Source: Ifrita kowaldi
Taxonomy: Eukaryota > Chordata > Aves > Passeriformes > Cinclosomatidae
Direction: 5' to 3'
Length of the DNA stretch: 64,000 bases
Assembly: GCA_013398055.1 (NCBI GenBank)
Contig: VZRS01000474.1
Location: 434,001 to 498,000, forward strand
The position numbers and the translations under genes were made by a program. Numbering within the stretch: the stretch's first letter is position 1; each line of letters opens with the position of its first letter. This document shows positions 53,481 through 64,000 of this stretch, one piece after another. The notes under the pieces are model-generated. The model was given only the letters and a program-made list of their open reading frames with translations. It ran no database searches and was not told the DNA's origin.

Positions 53481-53664
53481 TTCCGCCCTTGCCGCTCTTC
53501 TCCATGCGGTACTGGTAGATGTGCAGGGTGAAGAGCATGTGGGAGTTGCGGTGATCCTCCTCATCGCAGTCCCGCTGGCTGCTGCGGCGGGAGGCGATGG
53601 CGGCATCCAGGAAGAAGGCGGCCTTCTCTGCCGTAGGGGCGCGGAGCTCACTCTGGTTCTGAAG
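53481..53664 (-). CDS. KIF26B: KIF26B exon: motor domain around switch I (window residues 189-249, first base of Met250)
   Basis: A 184-nt exon: 61 codons plus one base. It begins LQNQSELRAPTAEKAAFFL and ends YQYRMEKSGKGG. The part reading DEEDHRNSHMLFTLHIYQY occupies the place of switch I and the following strand. Typical kinesins have N-x-x-S-S-R-S-H there. Here only the R-N-S-H part remains (about residues 227-230), so the paired serines and the arginine that sense the gamma phosphate are not in their usual arrangement. The acceptor is TTAACTGCAG and the donor is GGA-A followed by gtaagc. The exon is clearly richer in G+C and CpG than the introns on either side. Confidence 0.95.
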
Positions 53665-56334
53665 CTGCAGTTAACACCAGGGAGAAATGGCTGAGAAACT
53701 CCCACATGGTAAACACCACCAGACAACTTCCCGCAATCAACACGCGGTGTGGATACACTGGCTTCTACTGGGACCGAAAAGGAGGAGGTGCCCAATGGAA
53801 TGAGACCCTCCTGACACTGGCAGTGGCAGTAACATGCCCTCCAGGAGCCCTCGTGGTTAGAAGTGGGAAAAAAAATTGTGGAAGACATGTCAATCTGAAA
53901 CTCATCAGCTGGTGAAAAACAGCGGTGGCAGGGCTACGTGTTACCCTTCAGAAAGTGTTGGAAGGAGGCAGTCCACAGCTAAATCTCAAAAATAGCGGGA
54001 CTGAAGTTTGTGTTCTGCCCTATGGCATATGAGGAGCAGCACAGAAGAGATGCCTTTTCCTTGCCCCTTCATACCATAAGTTTATTATGCACCTGCTCAC
54101 AAGCCAGGGCAATCCATTAAATGGAACAAGGCATGTAATGTACATACATTCACATTTGCTGGACCTCAATCCCTGTCACCAGCCTGCTCTTAACTCTTCA
54201 AAGTGACAGACAGCATAGGAGGGCAGATATTATTAACCCCTGCTAATGTTAGGAATGCATGCATGTTTCATGGCACCTAGGATAAGTTTGTCTGTGGAAG
54301 GGACACGTGACTGTGTAATCTGATGGCATTAGTTTTGGCAGCACACAGAACTGGCCCACAGCCCATAGGAAAGACTTGTTTTGTCTGGCGTAAAAACAGC
54401 AAGGAACTCCCCGTTCACGGGGTTTGTTCCCCTGCTATACAATATAGCTGACAGTTAAATTCTGCAAAAGACAGTACTTCTGTTTTCTCTTTACGACCAT
54501 TAATCAGCCTGAGGAGGGATAAAGCTGAAGCTGTGCATGGAATTCGGTGACACAGCTGAATGCTAAGCTCTCTCAGGAAAGAGGGAAGGGGACAGGAAGT
54601 AGTTAACAAGGCCAGCAGAAGGCAGGCCAGTCTGTGGGCTGATCTCACTAATGTAAGCAACAAGAAAATGTGCATACTTGGAAAGGTCCAGTGACAGACA
54701 GTATGACATATGGTGATCATTCATTTGCTATACACACTGCTGATTCTGCATGTCTGTATGGCTATAACACAATATCCTCCCTTCATCTGAGGATTTGGAG
54801 AATTCAGGTGTAGGACACATGACTCCAGAAGGTCTTGTAAGCACACATAAAAAGGCTTCTTTCCTTGCAATGCAATTCAGTATTTCACACTGCAGAGACA
54901 TTTAGGTGTCTCGTGGAGCTACCTCTTCTTCACTGATCTAAAATAATTCATTTTGTATATAGCTGTACTGGCTGTACCTATATGAAAATAAGCCACCATA
55001 ATGGAATATTTATTATTATTGCTATTGTGCTAAAATACCTTAGTAAAGAATGAAGCTGTAAGGAGATGCTGGTTGTGACACAGTTATGTAACACATGCAA
55101 CATATATATGCGAATTCAGATGTTAACTGAGCCATCCATCACCCCAACGGGAGCTGAGCAGACTCAAGTCTCTCATATTTACTAGACTGCACCAGTTACT
55201 GGATACCAGAGGGTGAGATCTCTTGCGATACAGTAAGTATTTCATAAAACACTAAAGTCAGGAGTTAAGTGAAAATGAGAACCCTAATTGTTATTTAAAA
55301 TCAAAACACAGCTTTATAGTCCTTAGGTAGAATGGAAAAGAATGGAAAATACGAGCTAAGTATGCCTAAAAAGCTTAAACACAAAGAGATAAGACACAAA
55401 ATTTATTACTTGCTGTTTAGAATCTCACAGTTCATGACTTGTGTGGATATGAGTCATGATCTCTAGATGCTTGGAGCTGGATATAGGGTACATGACCCTG
55501 TAGTTCTGCTCCCTTCTCCCTCCATTCCCCACCCCGGAATAGGCAGGGCTCTGCAGGTTCTCGACAGAAGCAGCCTTTGACTTTCAACCTGAAAGAATAT
55601 TTTCAAGCTCCTTCTTCATCTACTCATACAAAAGGCAGATTTACTCCTTCACAAGCAGCAAAATTAAAGAATAGGTCCTTTTTCCCCTCAAACCAAGGCA
55701 GGGGGAGAGGGAAAAATAGGACTGCTGATAATTTCTCATGGTCACCCAGAAGATACATGACCCAGTTACTCATTCCTGCTAAAACTCCAAACCTGAGAAG
55801 AGTTTGAGCTTTTCTTTACTTGCCCAGCTCAGGAATTTACTTCATGGCGGCAATTAATAAGTAGCAATTAATGCTCCCTACAACATTGCTAATGCAAATG
55901 CTATAAATAATGTAGTTTATAAAGAAATAAACAGCCATATTAATGGCCTACAGCTATTTTTACAGTACTGTAAATATTTTAGCTTGTTGTTTTACAAAAG
56001 AGAGTGTAAAAAAAAGTGTTTTACACTTTTTTCTTTTCTTTTTTTTTTAAGAATGAGGTAGATTTTTGTTTGCACTGAATGTTTTCACATTTTATTGCAA
56101 ACACAAGCCCCTGCTCAATATCAGTTATACCAGAGGTACAAATATTTAGGCCAGGAGAGCAGATGGCCCTGCAGCTGCAGGTCATAAAGTTCTTGCATGT
56201 TTTAAAGTAAACACTTTCAAGTCTATAAACTTTATGCTCTGGGTAGTTCTTGAATTTGAACCATCTCAATAGCGCAAAAGAAAAAAAAAAAGGTCATGTT
56301 ACTTGTTTCGGTGTAAAATGAGTCTTGGATTCAC
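53665..56334 (-). other. KIF26B: KIF26B intron, 2.7 kb
   Basis: Bounded by gtgaat (56334) and AACTGCAG (53665). It has an A/T-rich inverted stretch near 56003-56032 (AGTGTAAAA against TTTTACACT). No gene recognised. Confidence 0.87.
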
Positions 56335-56597
56335 CTGCATGCCACAAATGGGGTCTTCACAAAGGTAGACACCTGGGGACTGGCCATCTTGCAGGCTGCC
56401 TGTAGCCACTTCTGACAACAGGTCTCTCAGATTTTCCTCTTTCCCCCACACTTCCACTGCAGAAATCCGGACCGAGAAGCGCGCTCCTGTCTTCTCTTTG
56501 CGTTCATTGATCAACTTGAAGAGCCACGAGATAGCACAAGGAATTATGCCAAGGTTTTGCATGGAATCATCCTTCCCAATCATGGTGTATGACTTCC
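56335..56597 (-). CDS. KIF26B: KIF26B exon: P-loop end and central motor domain (window residues 101-188)
   Basis: A 263-nt exon. Its first two bases finish Gly101, and the frame continues KSYTMIGKDDSMQNLGIIP, ending with EDPICGMQ. It completes the Walker-A-like sequence G96-H-A-K-L-G-K102-S103. The general pattern GxxxxGK[ST] is kept, but the kinesin-specific GQTGSGKT is not. The stretch LGIIPCAISWLFKLI matches the usual kinesin GIIPRA-type helix. The segment RFSVRISAVEVWGKEENLRDLL corresponds to the central strand and helix where most kinesins read SYxEIYNExxxDLL. The acceptor is ATTCCTGACAG and the donor is CAG followed by gtgaat; the exon leaves in phase 0. Confidence 0.95.
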
Positions 56598-58693
56598 CTG
56601 TCAGGAATGGGGAGATGAAGAAAATATAATATCATTCCCAGGACCTTCACAGCCTTCTGCCAAGAGAGATTATCCTGCACAGCTTCGTGAAAACAACGTC
56701 ACTACAACAAGGAGAGTCAGCAGTGGGAAAATACAGGCAGGTAGACAAAGAGGACATGGAAAATACAGATGAAATCTTGAGCTGCTTTCAAAAATCATTA
56801 CCTCATGCATTCCCCTGATATCTCCTGTTCCCAAGGCAGGGTGCTGCAGGCCCTCACCTTGCAATGCTGCAGCCTCTGATGGGGGTGAATCATGGAGGAA
56901 ATTGAGCAGAGCAGGAGTGCCATGGTCTCTGAAAACCTCTACTTTAAATACTTTAAGTGTGGTATTCTTTCAATACCATTTTACTTCAAAGCACTAGATT
57001 ATGTTTCAAATGCTGAGTTGGGATTGACGTAAACCTGGTCCCAGAATGATGCAGATAGAACCTCATTCAGAAAAAAAAAAACCCCAAAACCAATCAGGTA
57101 TATGCAATCACTTGGTACAGAAGTGGGTCCACAACAATTAATATTTCATCTGAGTCAAAACCATCCTCTGATTTGGTATTTTTTAACTCTGCAATTACAG
57201 CTCTGGCTTTTCTTTGCTGTAAAATTTTGCTGATTCAGAACAGACACATCTTACACTGCTTTAAGGGTCGCTACATATAATGTTTTTAAAGAAGTTTTCT
57301 AAAGCTCCTAAATTTATAAGTGAAATGACAAAGGTATACATCCTTTTAAGCAAGTACTTGTGGCGTCTTTACCTTGTTTCATTTCTTATGTTGAATCTAT
57401 GTGGAAAAAGATCAGTGAGAAAAATACTTCTATGCACATGTCTGTGTCAAGGTCGGGGTATGTCCATGGTTTGTGGAATGGTGGTGGTGCAGTTAACAAA
57501 GCAACTGCAGAGACTCAACTCGTGCTTCAGGAAAACCCTAGGTAGGATACCTCTCTAAAGGACATGTAGCACTTGTGATATGCTGTTAACTGGTGGCTTC
57601 CTTTTCCATCTCATTTGCAATCTTGTGTTTGGCAGGTCACAGGGGGGTTAAAACATCTAAGAGCTCATCCTAGTGTTACCCCTGCCTGGTCTAGAGGGGC
57701 CTTCTGGTGTAACTGGACTGGCAACCTGCTCCATTGATTGTACCAGACCTGGCTGCATTGCAGCATTCAGTGATCTCCAGGTTTTGTTGCCTATAATTTG
57801 GGATAATCATGGCCTGATACAGCTTGATCTTCTTTACCACCTGCAAAACTGAATTATCCTTTTAAGTTATATGGGTACATCTGTGTTTCTTTGAGACAGT
57901 AAAGAATGGAGATCATTGCACACATGCAATAAACCCCTCTTCATTCAAGAGACAGTACTTTCAAAATACAATTAGATAAGCATGAACAAAACACAATTAC
58001 TCTCAAAATCCAGTTATTTCAGAAGACTAGTGTGTTAATGATGATGATTCTCCATTTTATTGTCCTTCCATGAACACCTGAAATGCTATTGAAGCATGTC
58101 CAAAGTGTGAGCTTTGATCCATCAGTAACATTTGTTTAACCATTTGAATAAGATTTGTTGCAGACACGGTAGGAAGACGTTGGTAATGAGTGAATCATCT
58201 AATCAGGGAATAGAGTATAAATCAAACTATTTGAGTGCCCAGTTACAGCACTTGAAGAGAGTCATCACAAACATCAAGTACTTGAGTGAATACTCACAGG
58301 CTTTACACAGCTTGATAAAAGTGGCATTTGGGCAAACTCTCACCAACACCAAGCACCACCAGTGTAGAGCACTGTTGGACCATTCATTAATGACTGAAGA
58401 CAATGCAAGACAAAACTGCAATAGTATTTAAGGGATGAAATGAAGCAATAATTCAAAGGTAACTTCTGTTTCAAAGAGCATGCTGTCCAACATTTACACA
58501 AAAAGCAAAGTGAATTGATGTGTAAGCGAGAGGTGAAGACGTAGCACAAGATCATGCACAGTGTAGTACTTTCAAATACAATTAATATACACAGACAAAT
58601 GAAAAGTTTGTTTTACTTAATCTAATAGACTAGCAATCCTGGGTTAAAAATATTCATTTTGCTGCTTGAGTAGGGAAATTTAGCAATACCAAC
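56598..58693 (-). other. KIF26B: KIF26B intron, 2.1 kb, interrupting the P-loop codon
   Basis: Bounded by the weak donor gttggt (58693) and CCTGACAG (56598). It splits the second glycine codon of the P-loop after its first base. No repeat or gene recognised inside. Confidence 0.85.
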
Positions 58694-58787
58694 CAAGCTT
58701 GGCATGACCAAAGCAGAACACGCAGCCATCTGCCCCATTGACCACTGACTGGATCACCTCAGCCACAGTCCCAGCACATACTTCAGC
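58694..58787 (-). CDS. KIF26B: KIF26B exon: motor domain up to the P-loop (window residues 70-100, first base of Gly101)
   Basis: A 94-nt exon encoding [16 protein letters not shown], then [15 protein letters not shown]. It enters in phase 0 and leaves one base of a glycine codon. The segment before the P-loop ([17 protein letters not shown]) matches the kinesin helix and strand leading to the nucleotide site. The P-loop itself, G-H-A-K-L-G-K-S, is completed by the next exon. The acceptor is ACCTGTGACAG, behind a T-rich tract about 50 nt long on the minus strand. The phase and the conserved reading KLGKSYT force the donor to be CTTG followed by gttggt, which departs strongly from the usual gtragt. 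The exact end therefore rests on reading phase and not on donor strength. Confidence 0.92.
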
Positions 58788-60328
58788 CTGTCACAGGTAT
58801 TGGGAAAAAAAAATAAAAATAAAAACAAAGGAAAGAAAGAAAATAAAAGCATTAACAATAATAAGGAAAATCATTATTTTCACCGGAAAGTGGTAGTAAT
58901 GTCATCCATGCTCCAGATACCATGTGGAAGTATCAAAACATCTAATCCTGCTTGTCTCATTCATGTGACCTGTGCTGTTGATGGGAATGACACTACTTGT
59001 GTAAGCACGTGAAGCAGGACTTTTGTTCTGTGTCAAGTAAGTTTCATTTGCTGATGCATCAGCATCCTTTGTGGGGTTAAAAAAAATACACATATTGTAA
59101 GGGGCTGTAGTTGGTTTGTTAGAACTAGGAGATTTTAAAATACAGATTTGATTAAAAAACAATCCAACACTGAGGAATTTTTGCAGGGTCTATTATTTGC
59201 CCAATTATGGACTGAGTTCAATTCCACTAGCATATCGGTAAGGAATGTAAGGGGAACAAACAGCCTCCTTGGTATTAGCTAGGTGACCTGACATTATTAT
59301 GAGTCTTCTCAGCTTTTTGCAGCAGTAGACTCCATTCAGAAGACTGTAGCGGTATTTTAAGTGGTACAATGCAGAAATTTAAGCCAGGCATTTGTGGATT
59401 TAAGATTCAAGCAGGCTGAATGGTCTACAGTGCTTCTGCAGCAACTGCTTAACAACAGTGGATGAAACTCAATCAGAATTCACAGTTTAGGCCTTGATGG
59501 GAAGCACTTTGCATTTGACAACACATCATGTAAATTCACTCCAGTTCAAGGCTATTTCTAGACTATCTCTACAACAGAAAATAAAATGGGCCAGGAAAGG
59601 GACTGTTTACAGGCAAGTCCCTTGAACTGCACCCAGGCGTTAGTCTGCGAGGTGCTGGCTGCTTGGACCAGGATTGGGTGAGGGACCGACCTAACGATAC
59701 AATTATGTGACAGTACTTTAGATGGCCCGGTGTCCTAGCTCTGTCTAGTTTCTGAATACAGAGACAGCCTTACAGGACTGTTTTCTAGTTATACTTTGCA
59801 ATATTATTTCACTCTTTTACTGTTCTCATGCCATTTGGATAGCATAGTTCATCAGACCAAAGTCTAATAAAGATAAGAAATCTGAATGTATACACATGAA
59901 TAAAGACTTGTGGATTAAAATCCCCATCTTCCTGTTCCAAACTGTACAATAGAACACTGTAAAAATAATCCTTGATCCCTAAGTTAACAGAGGACTGCAT
60001 TAGAGAACTGCAGTTCTGATCAGATCTCTGTAAACACCAAATAATAATATTTTATAATGTACAGTGACTTGTTGATATTGAGGATTTTCCTACTAGGCAC
60101 TATTTAGCACATTTATTGAATGTTTAATCTTAGGAGAAATTATTTACAGTAAAGAATAAAGAAAGCACACCATTACTGAGCTAACATTTGATAAACTGAT
60201 TTCATGATTGATGGTCATGGCAGACCAAATTCAGCCCTGGTATAAGTTCCCTGAAAGTACTACTGCTGCAGCAGAAATCAATTTGGCTCTGGTGCACACT
60301 GCTACTTAGATAACTCTTCTGATCATAC
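58788..60328 (-). other. KIF26B: KIF26B intron, 1.5 kb
   Basis: Bounded by gtatga (60328) and TGTGACAG (58788). An A-rich stretch at 58804-58865 on the plus strand acts as the T-rich tract ahead of the acceptor. No gene recognised. Confidence 0.87.
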
Positions 60329-60535
60329 CTGTGATGCATCTTGGGGGAAAACTGCATCAAAAGCAAACATCTTGGGTGGAACCTGGCTGCCCCTTTTCTG
60401 GAAAGCATTCTGACCTCCGCAGGCCAATGGGTCATACAGTGTGATTTGCTTCTTACGCGGGTCAACTTTCAAGAAAGAGCTGGACTCAGACGTGTCTCTG
60501 GCAAGCGTGGAAGAAATGCGCACCATGACTTTGAC
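60329..60535 (-). CDS. KIF26B: KIF26B exon: start of motor domain (window residues 1-69)
   Basis: This exon encodes the first beta strands of the kinesin motor fold. It opens VKVMVRISSTLARD and ends KMFAFDAVFPQDASQ, where the FAFDAVF stretch corresponds to the F-x-F-D-x-V-F signature found near the start of kinesin motors. It is 207 nt, or 69 whole codons, entering and leaving in phase 0. The minus-strand acceptor is TTTGCTGACAG before GTC, and the donor is CAG followed by gtatga. KIF26B is a kinesin-11 family protein linked to Wnt5a-Ror signalling, cell adhesion and kidney development. The motor is known to be atypical and is thought to bind microtubules without normal ATP-driven movement. 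The exons upstream, which encode the N-terminal region, lie beyond the window edge. Identification rests on recognising the protein family; the paralogue KIF26A is less similar. Confidence 0.95.
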
Positions 60536-63070
60536 CTGTCAGCAAACACACAAAAAGATGAGCACATTTCATTAGTCTGTTGGTTGCTCTACAACTGGTG
60601 TGTTGAATGAATTTTACGACTACACTTGACCAAATCATATGTACTTGTCAAAGCTAATGTCTCAGTGGAAGTCAGTGGACACACAGGAAGTATTAGGCAG
60701 AATTTGTCCTAAACTACAAAGTGAATGAAGCCAGAACTCTCAATCTACTTCAACAAGGAACTTGTGTATTGAGAATTACAGTGCGCATCATGGTGTTTTA
60801 GTGTTGATGCTACTCAACTACAATGAGGAAGTACTACATCACCTTGTCTTACTCGCAATATAAACTGAAAATTAACCATACCCTGGTGGCCCAATTAAGA
60901 AAGCTGAAAGATATTCTAGACTGCTAAGCTTTCAGAACTGCTGCAGTTACTACGAAACAGCCTGATCAATAAGAGCCCATAAAAGCCAGATCTATAATTT
61001 ACACCTCTACAATTCTAATCCAAACGCAAAGATGAAGTGCACAGTTCTGAGTGCCATCATCAAAGAGTTGTGAAAAGAGTCCCATTTTAATGGTCAGATT
61101 TTGAAATTACCATCAAGGGAGTGAATATAATAAGCGATAAAAGATTTGTTAAAACATGTTAGCTCACAACTCATTAAATAGCTACATAATAAGATGTTAT
61201 TCCTGAGACAAAAATAAATCTTCATCGATTTAATGAGGTTATGCTGTATCCTTAGCTGAGTTGGTAAGCAATTTAGATGTAAGCAAAATGGATGACAATC
61301 AATCTGGCTTTGTTTTTCCCCATAAAACCTGCAGACACGTGAGCTCCTGACTTTAGAGGGCAAACATCACCTCTCTGCCAGTTCTAGTCACACCTGCACA
61401 CTTTCTCCTAGAGCAGATTGGCTTTCACACCAACTAGCCAGAACTTTTATGTTAATACTCCTTAATCGTATGTCACTTGTATCAAACCCACCCATGCTTG
61501 GCATGCAAGTGACCACAAAGGGTCATGTCAGCATAGGGTGGGAGCACACCTGCTGCTGGAATGGCAGACACATTCCCTCCTCCCAGAGGAGGAGGTCGTA
61601 GCCCCAGAAGCTGGGCTGCAGTTCCTGTTGCTCTCACTGAGACTGGTGCTCTTTGTACGTACGTCTCGTTTCATGCTGGCCCAAGCTCATCCTGCATGCA
61701 AATAAATCAGCTGCTTTGAGAAGTAAAATCTGGGAAAATGCATTTTTGACACAACTCCTTTGAAGACAACAGAATGAGACCAGAGATTAACTGGCATTAT
61801 TCAGTATTTCTGTGATGTCTTCTCTGTATGTTAGTGAGTCAAACTGGTAATTTGACTCCAGTATTTTAACCTGGCAAAACAAACTGTCATTAAATTGTGA
61901 AATGGTCACAAATCTGCTCACACAATTTCAGTTTTACACAATTATATAAGGAAAAAAGGAAAAATACTGCTTGGATGTGAATGGGTTCTCTCCCTGCTTA
62001 GCTGAGCTCTTTATGAAACCTAACCTCTAACTGGAAAAAGCCACCTCTGATGCCTTGCCAAAGGCATTCTTTTGGACCCAACCCTAAGTAGAGCTGACTT
62101 CTGCTGAGGACAGCAGCAGCCAACACACCCGGTCAGCCCACATGAACTGGGCAAGGTCTGTTTATTCCAGCCCTAGGTCTTCTGGAAGATCAGAAGGGAA
62201 GCACTGGTCAAGTTAGGAGGGAAGGAAGAGAGTACAACTGTAAGTCCCAGAGGAGCAAGAAAGCAAAGGGCAGTGTCAATCTTGTGCCGTTTTCCTATTT
62301 TCAACTTCACATGCCTTTGGCTTTCTTTTACTGTGTCCCACATTTTTAACTAGATACCAATATCAAGAGTATTAGACTGATCTGCTGGAAAACAAAATAA
62401 ATGCTATTCTTCAACTACTTTAAATAAAGTGCTTGCTTTAGAAAACTCTTTCCCTATAAGCTTATGTGTATTTTTGGCTGCTATGAAACCATGGCCTTCA
62501 GATCATTGATCTTTGTGTGCAAAGGAGAGTTAACCGATTATCCTGGGGTAAGTTTTTTAGGGTTTTGGAGAATGGACAGTGTGTGAAATTTAACAATCTT
62601 TCATATACAGGCAGTCTAGGAATTCTTTCTGGCCTCAAACTGTATGGGCATTCAGTTTTAACCTCAGCTACACCGGCTTTGTTATGGTATAATATCACTG
62701 GCATGGGTCCAGATTTAAACCTGTTCACACAAAATCAGATTAATACCTGCCACTTCTTACTGAAGTAATACTGCAAATCCTCCTAACTTCCAACAGCTGT
62801 AGTGATAGAAGCTAAGGCACCAGGTTCCTCTTTCCCAAGAGTAAAATACCAAGTTAACTTAAGTCCTAAAAATTTACTAGCATCAGATAAACTGAATGAA
62901 CCTCTATCAAAAAAAAAAAAGCTCAACTCAGAAGCCCCAGGAACTAACAGCATATATTGCTCCTCAACACTGCTGAGTATAGACATTTCTCAAGAAAAAT
63001 ACTTCTGTTGCCATCAACGTTTGTATTTCCTGTGCATTGGGGATTTTTGTTTTGAGAAATAACAGTTCGC

Positions 63071-63182
63071 AGAATCACAGAATCGCATGGGTTGGAAAAA
63101 AACCCATAAGATCTTGAGTTCAACTGTTAACATATAACTGCCAAGTCCAGCACTAAGCCATGTCCCTAAGTCCCTCATCTAC
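63071..63182 (-). mobile_element. CR1 LINE 3' tail fragment, minus strand
   Basis: The plus strand reads AGAATCACAGAATCGCATGG, GTTGGAAAA, AAGATCTTGAGTTCAACTGT and then CACTAAGCCATGTCCCTAAG and CCTCATCTACA. That is the reverse complement of the typical avian CR1 3' end. 5'-truncated, as usual for CR1. Confidence 0.88.
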
Positions 63183-63220
63183 ACAGAATCCTAGAATAAT
63201 TTAGGCTGGAAAAGAGCACA
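63183..63220 (-). mobile_element. Second short CR1 3' end, abutting the first
   Basis: CAGAATCCTAGAATAATTTAGGCTGGAAAAG restarts the CR1 3'-terminal pattern (CAGAATCATAGAATxxTTxxGGTTGGAAAAG) exactly where the previous copy breaks off. It is only about 38 bp long and more diverged. Confidence 0.65.
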
Positions 63221-63638
63221 TTCCTATGTGTTAGGGTAGAGGAATATTATATTGATTACATGTGGGTATCCTCATATCTGGACCACTTCTTACTCATCAC
63301 GAAGATATCTGTGTGCCTTGGGACACCATATCATAGGTAATTCTGCTCATCTCCATTTAGATCAGCCTGCAGGAGCTGGCTCTGAGTCAGTTGTCTGACC
63401 CCTTTGCAGGCAATAGAGAGGAACAGACATTTCTAGCACTTAATTTCCATGTTCTGCTTTATAGCAGATGAACTCCACAAATACCTCTTGCTTCCTCTAT
63501 AGCACCACAGGCATCTTAAATGTTTACCTGAGATATAGGTGCCTACATTGTAGGCTGCCTGAAGTTATTCTTTTTGCTCTAAGCATAATAAAAATGCCCT
63601 TTCTGGGCAGCACAGTGCCTGGTCCAAATTCCATAGCG

Positions 63639-63656
63639 CACACACACACAAACACA
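63639..63656. repeat. (CA)n short microsatellite
   Basis: Six CA units followed by AACACAAA. Confidence 0.8.
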
Positions 63657-64000
63657 AATCTGTGTGACAGTCTCCAGCAAAAATCACATGCCAGCAAAAA
63701 TAAAGCTAGGCACATGAGTGTGATGGACACAGAATACAAGTAGTAACAGTAGATTATTTGAACTTGTCTGGTAATTTGTAGGCACTTAAATATTCTTCCA
63801 GGCCAGTTTCACACTACTGTAATCCTTTCAAGTTACTCCTGACTTATGTTACATTAATGAGAAAAAAATCAGATCCCATCTGTGCAGACTGTATGTCCCC
63901 TATATGCCATAGGAGCTGTGACTATAACAAAGACCCAATGGGCAGGCAAAATACAGGCAAACTTCAGTCCTGAGAAACACATTCAGAACTACATATGTAA

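Larger units (their letters stand above)
60536..64000 (-). other. KIF26B: KIF26B upstream intron (partial)
   Basis: Sequence 5' of the first visible exon, ending at the acceptor TTTGCTGACAG. I looked for exons of the N-terminal region and found none. It holds an octamer ATGCAAAT (61696-61703), two CR1 3' tails (63071-63220) and a CA repeat (63639-63656). Confidence 0.75.

Noticed and set aside
53406..53888. A 160-codon minus-strand open frame across a motor exon
   Set aside because: It is a different reading frame of the KIF26B exon at 53481-53664 and runs into the introns on both sides.
58844..58850. A-rich stretch as a possible retroposed poly-A tail
   Set aside because: It serves as the T-rich tract before the exon acceptor at 58788 on the minus strand, and no retrocopy body is next to it.
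61500..61720. Possible upstream KIF26B exon in a GC-richer stretch
   Set aside because: No acceptor and donor with the right phase, and no recognisable KIF26B N-terminal sequence in any minus-strand frame.

Overview
The window looks like vertebrate nuclear DNA, most likely from a bird. One large multi-exon gene on the minus strand fills it. Introns are long and AT-rich. There is a CR1 LINE fragment coding for the end of a reverse transcriptase, two CR1 3' tails, and very old MIR/CORE-type SINE remnants. CR1 as the main repeat together with sparse repeats overall points to a bird or other sauropsid. The species cannot be told from the sequence.

The gene is KIF26B, an atypical kinesin of the kinesin-11 group. 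Nine coding exons can be placed to the base by GT-AG splice sites and reading phase. In transcript order they are 60535-60329, 58787-58694, 56597-56335, 53664-53481, 49644-49485, 21107-20945, 19828-16396, 2816-2614 and 1623-1473. They join without a frameshift or stop into 1,619 complete codons plus one base (4,858 nt). Six exons encode nearly the whole motor domain (window residues 1-357). One 3.4-kb exon encodes the long Ser/Pro-rich tail (358-1501). Two more encode the conserved C-terminal part with a helical segment (to 1619). The N-terminal exons lie beyond 64000 and the terminal exon with the stop codon lies before position 1. In the text below, residue numbers count from the first codon in the window.

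The rest is intronic. The largest introns are 28.4 kb (21108-49484) and 13.6 kb (2817-16395). I found no second protein-coding gene, rRNA, tRNA, CRISPR array or intact mobile element. Most short open frames have no recognisable domain, or overlap the KIF26B exons on the other strand or in another frame.

Points that stand out: the degenerate kinesin nucleotide-binding motifs, with the P-loop split by an intron that has a weak donor; a 118-bp segment present twice, 2.4 kb apart, with one mismatch; a 167-bp imperfect hairpin next to a POU-like palindrome and a GC/CpG-rich patch in the large intron; and a perfect 17-bp hairpin. I saw no evidence of a novel multi-gene system.
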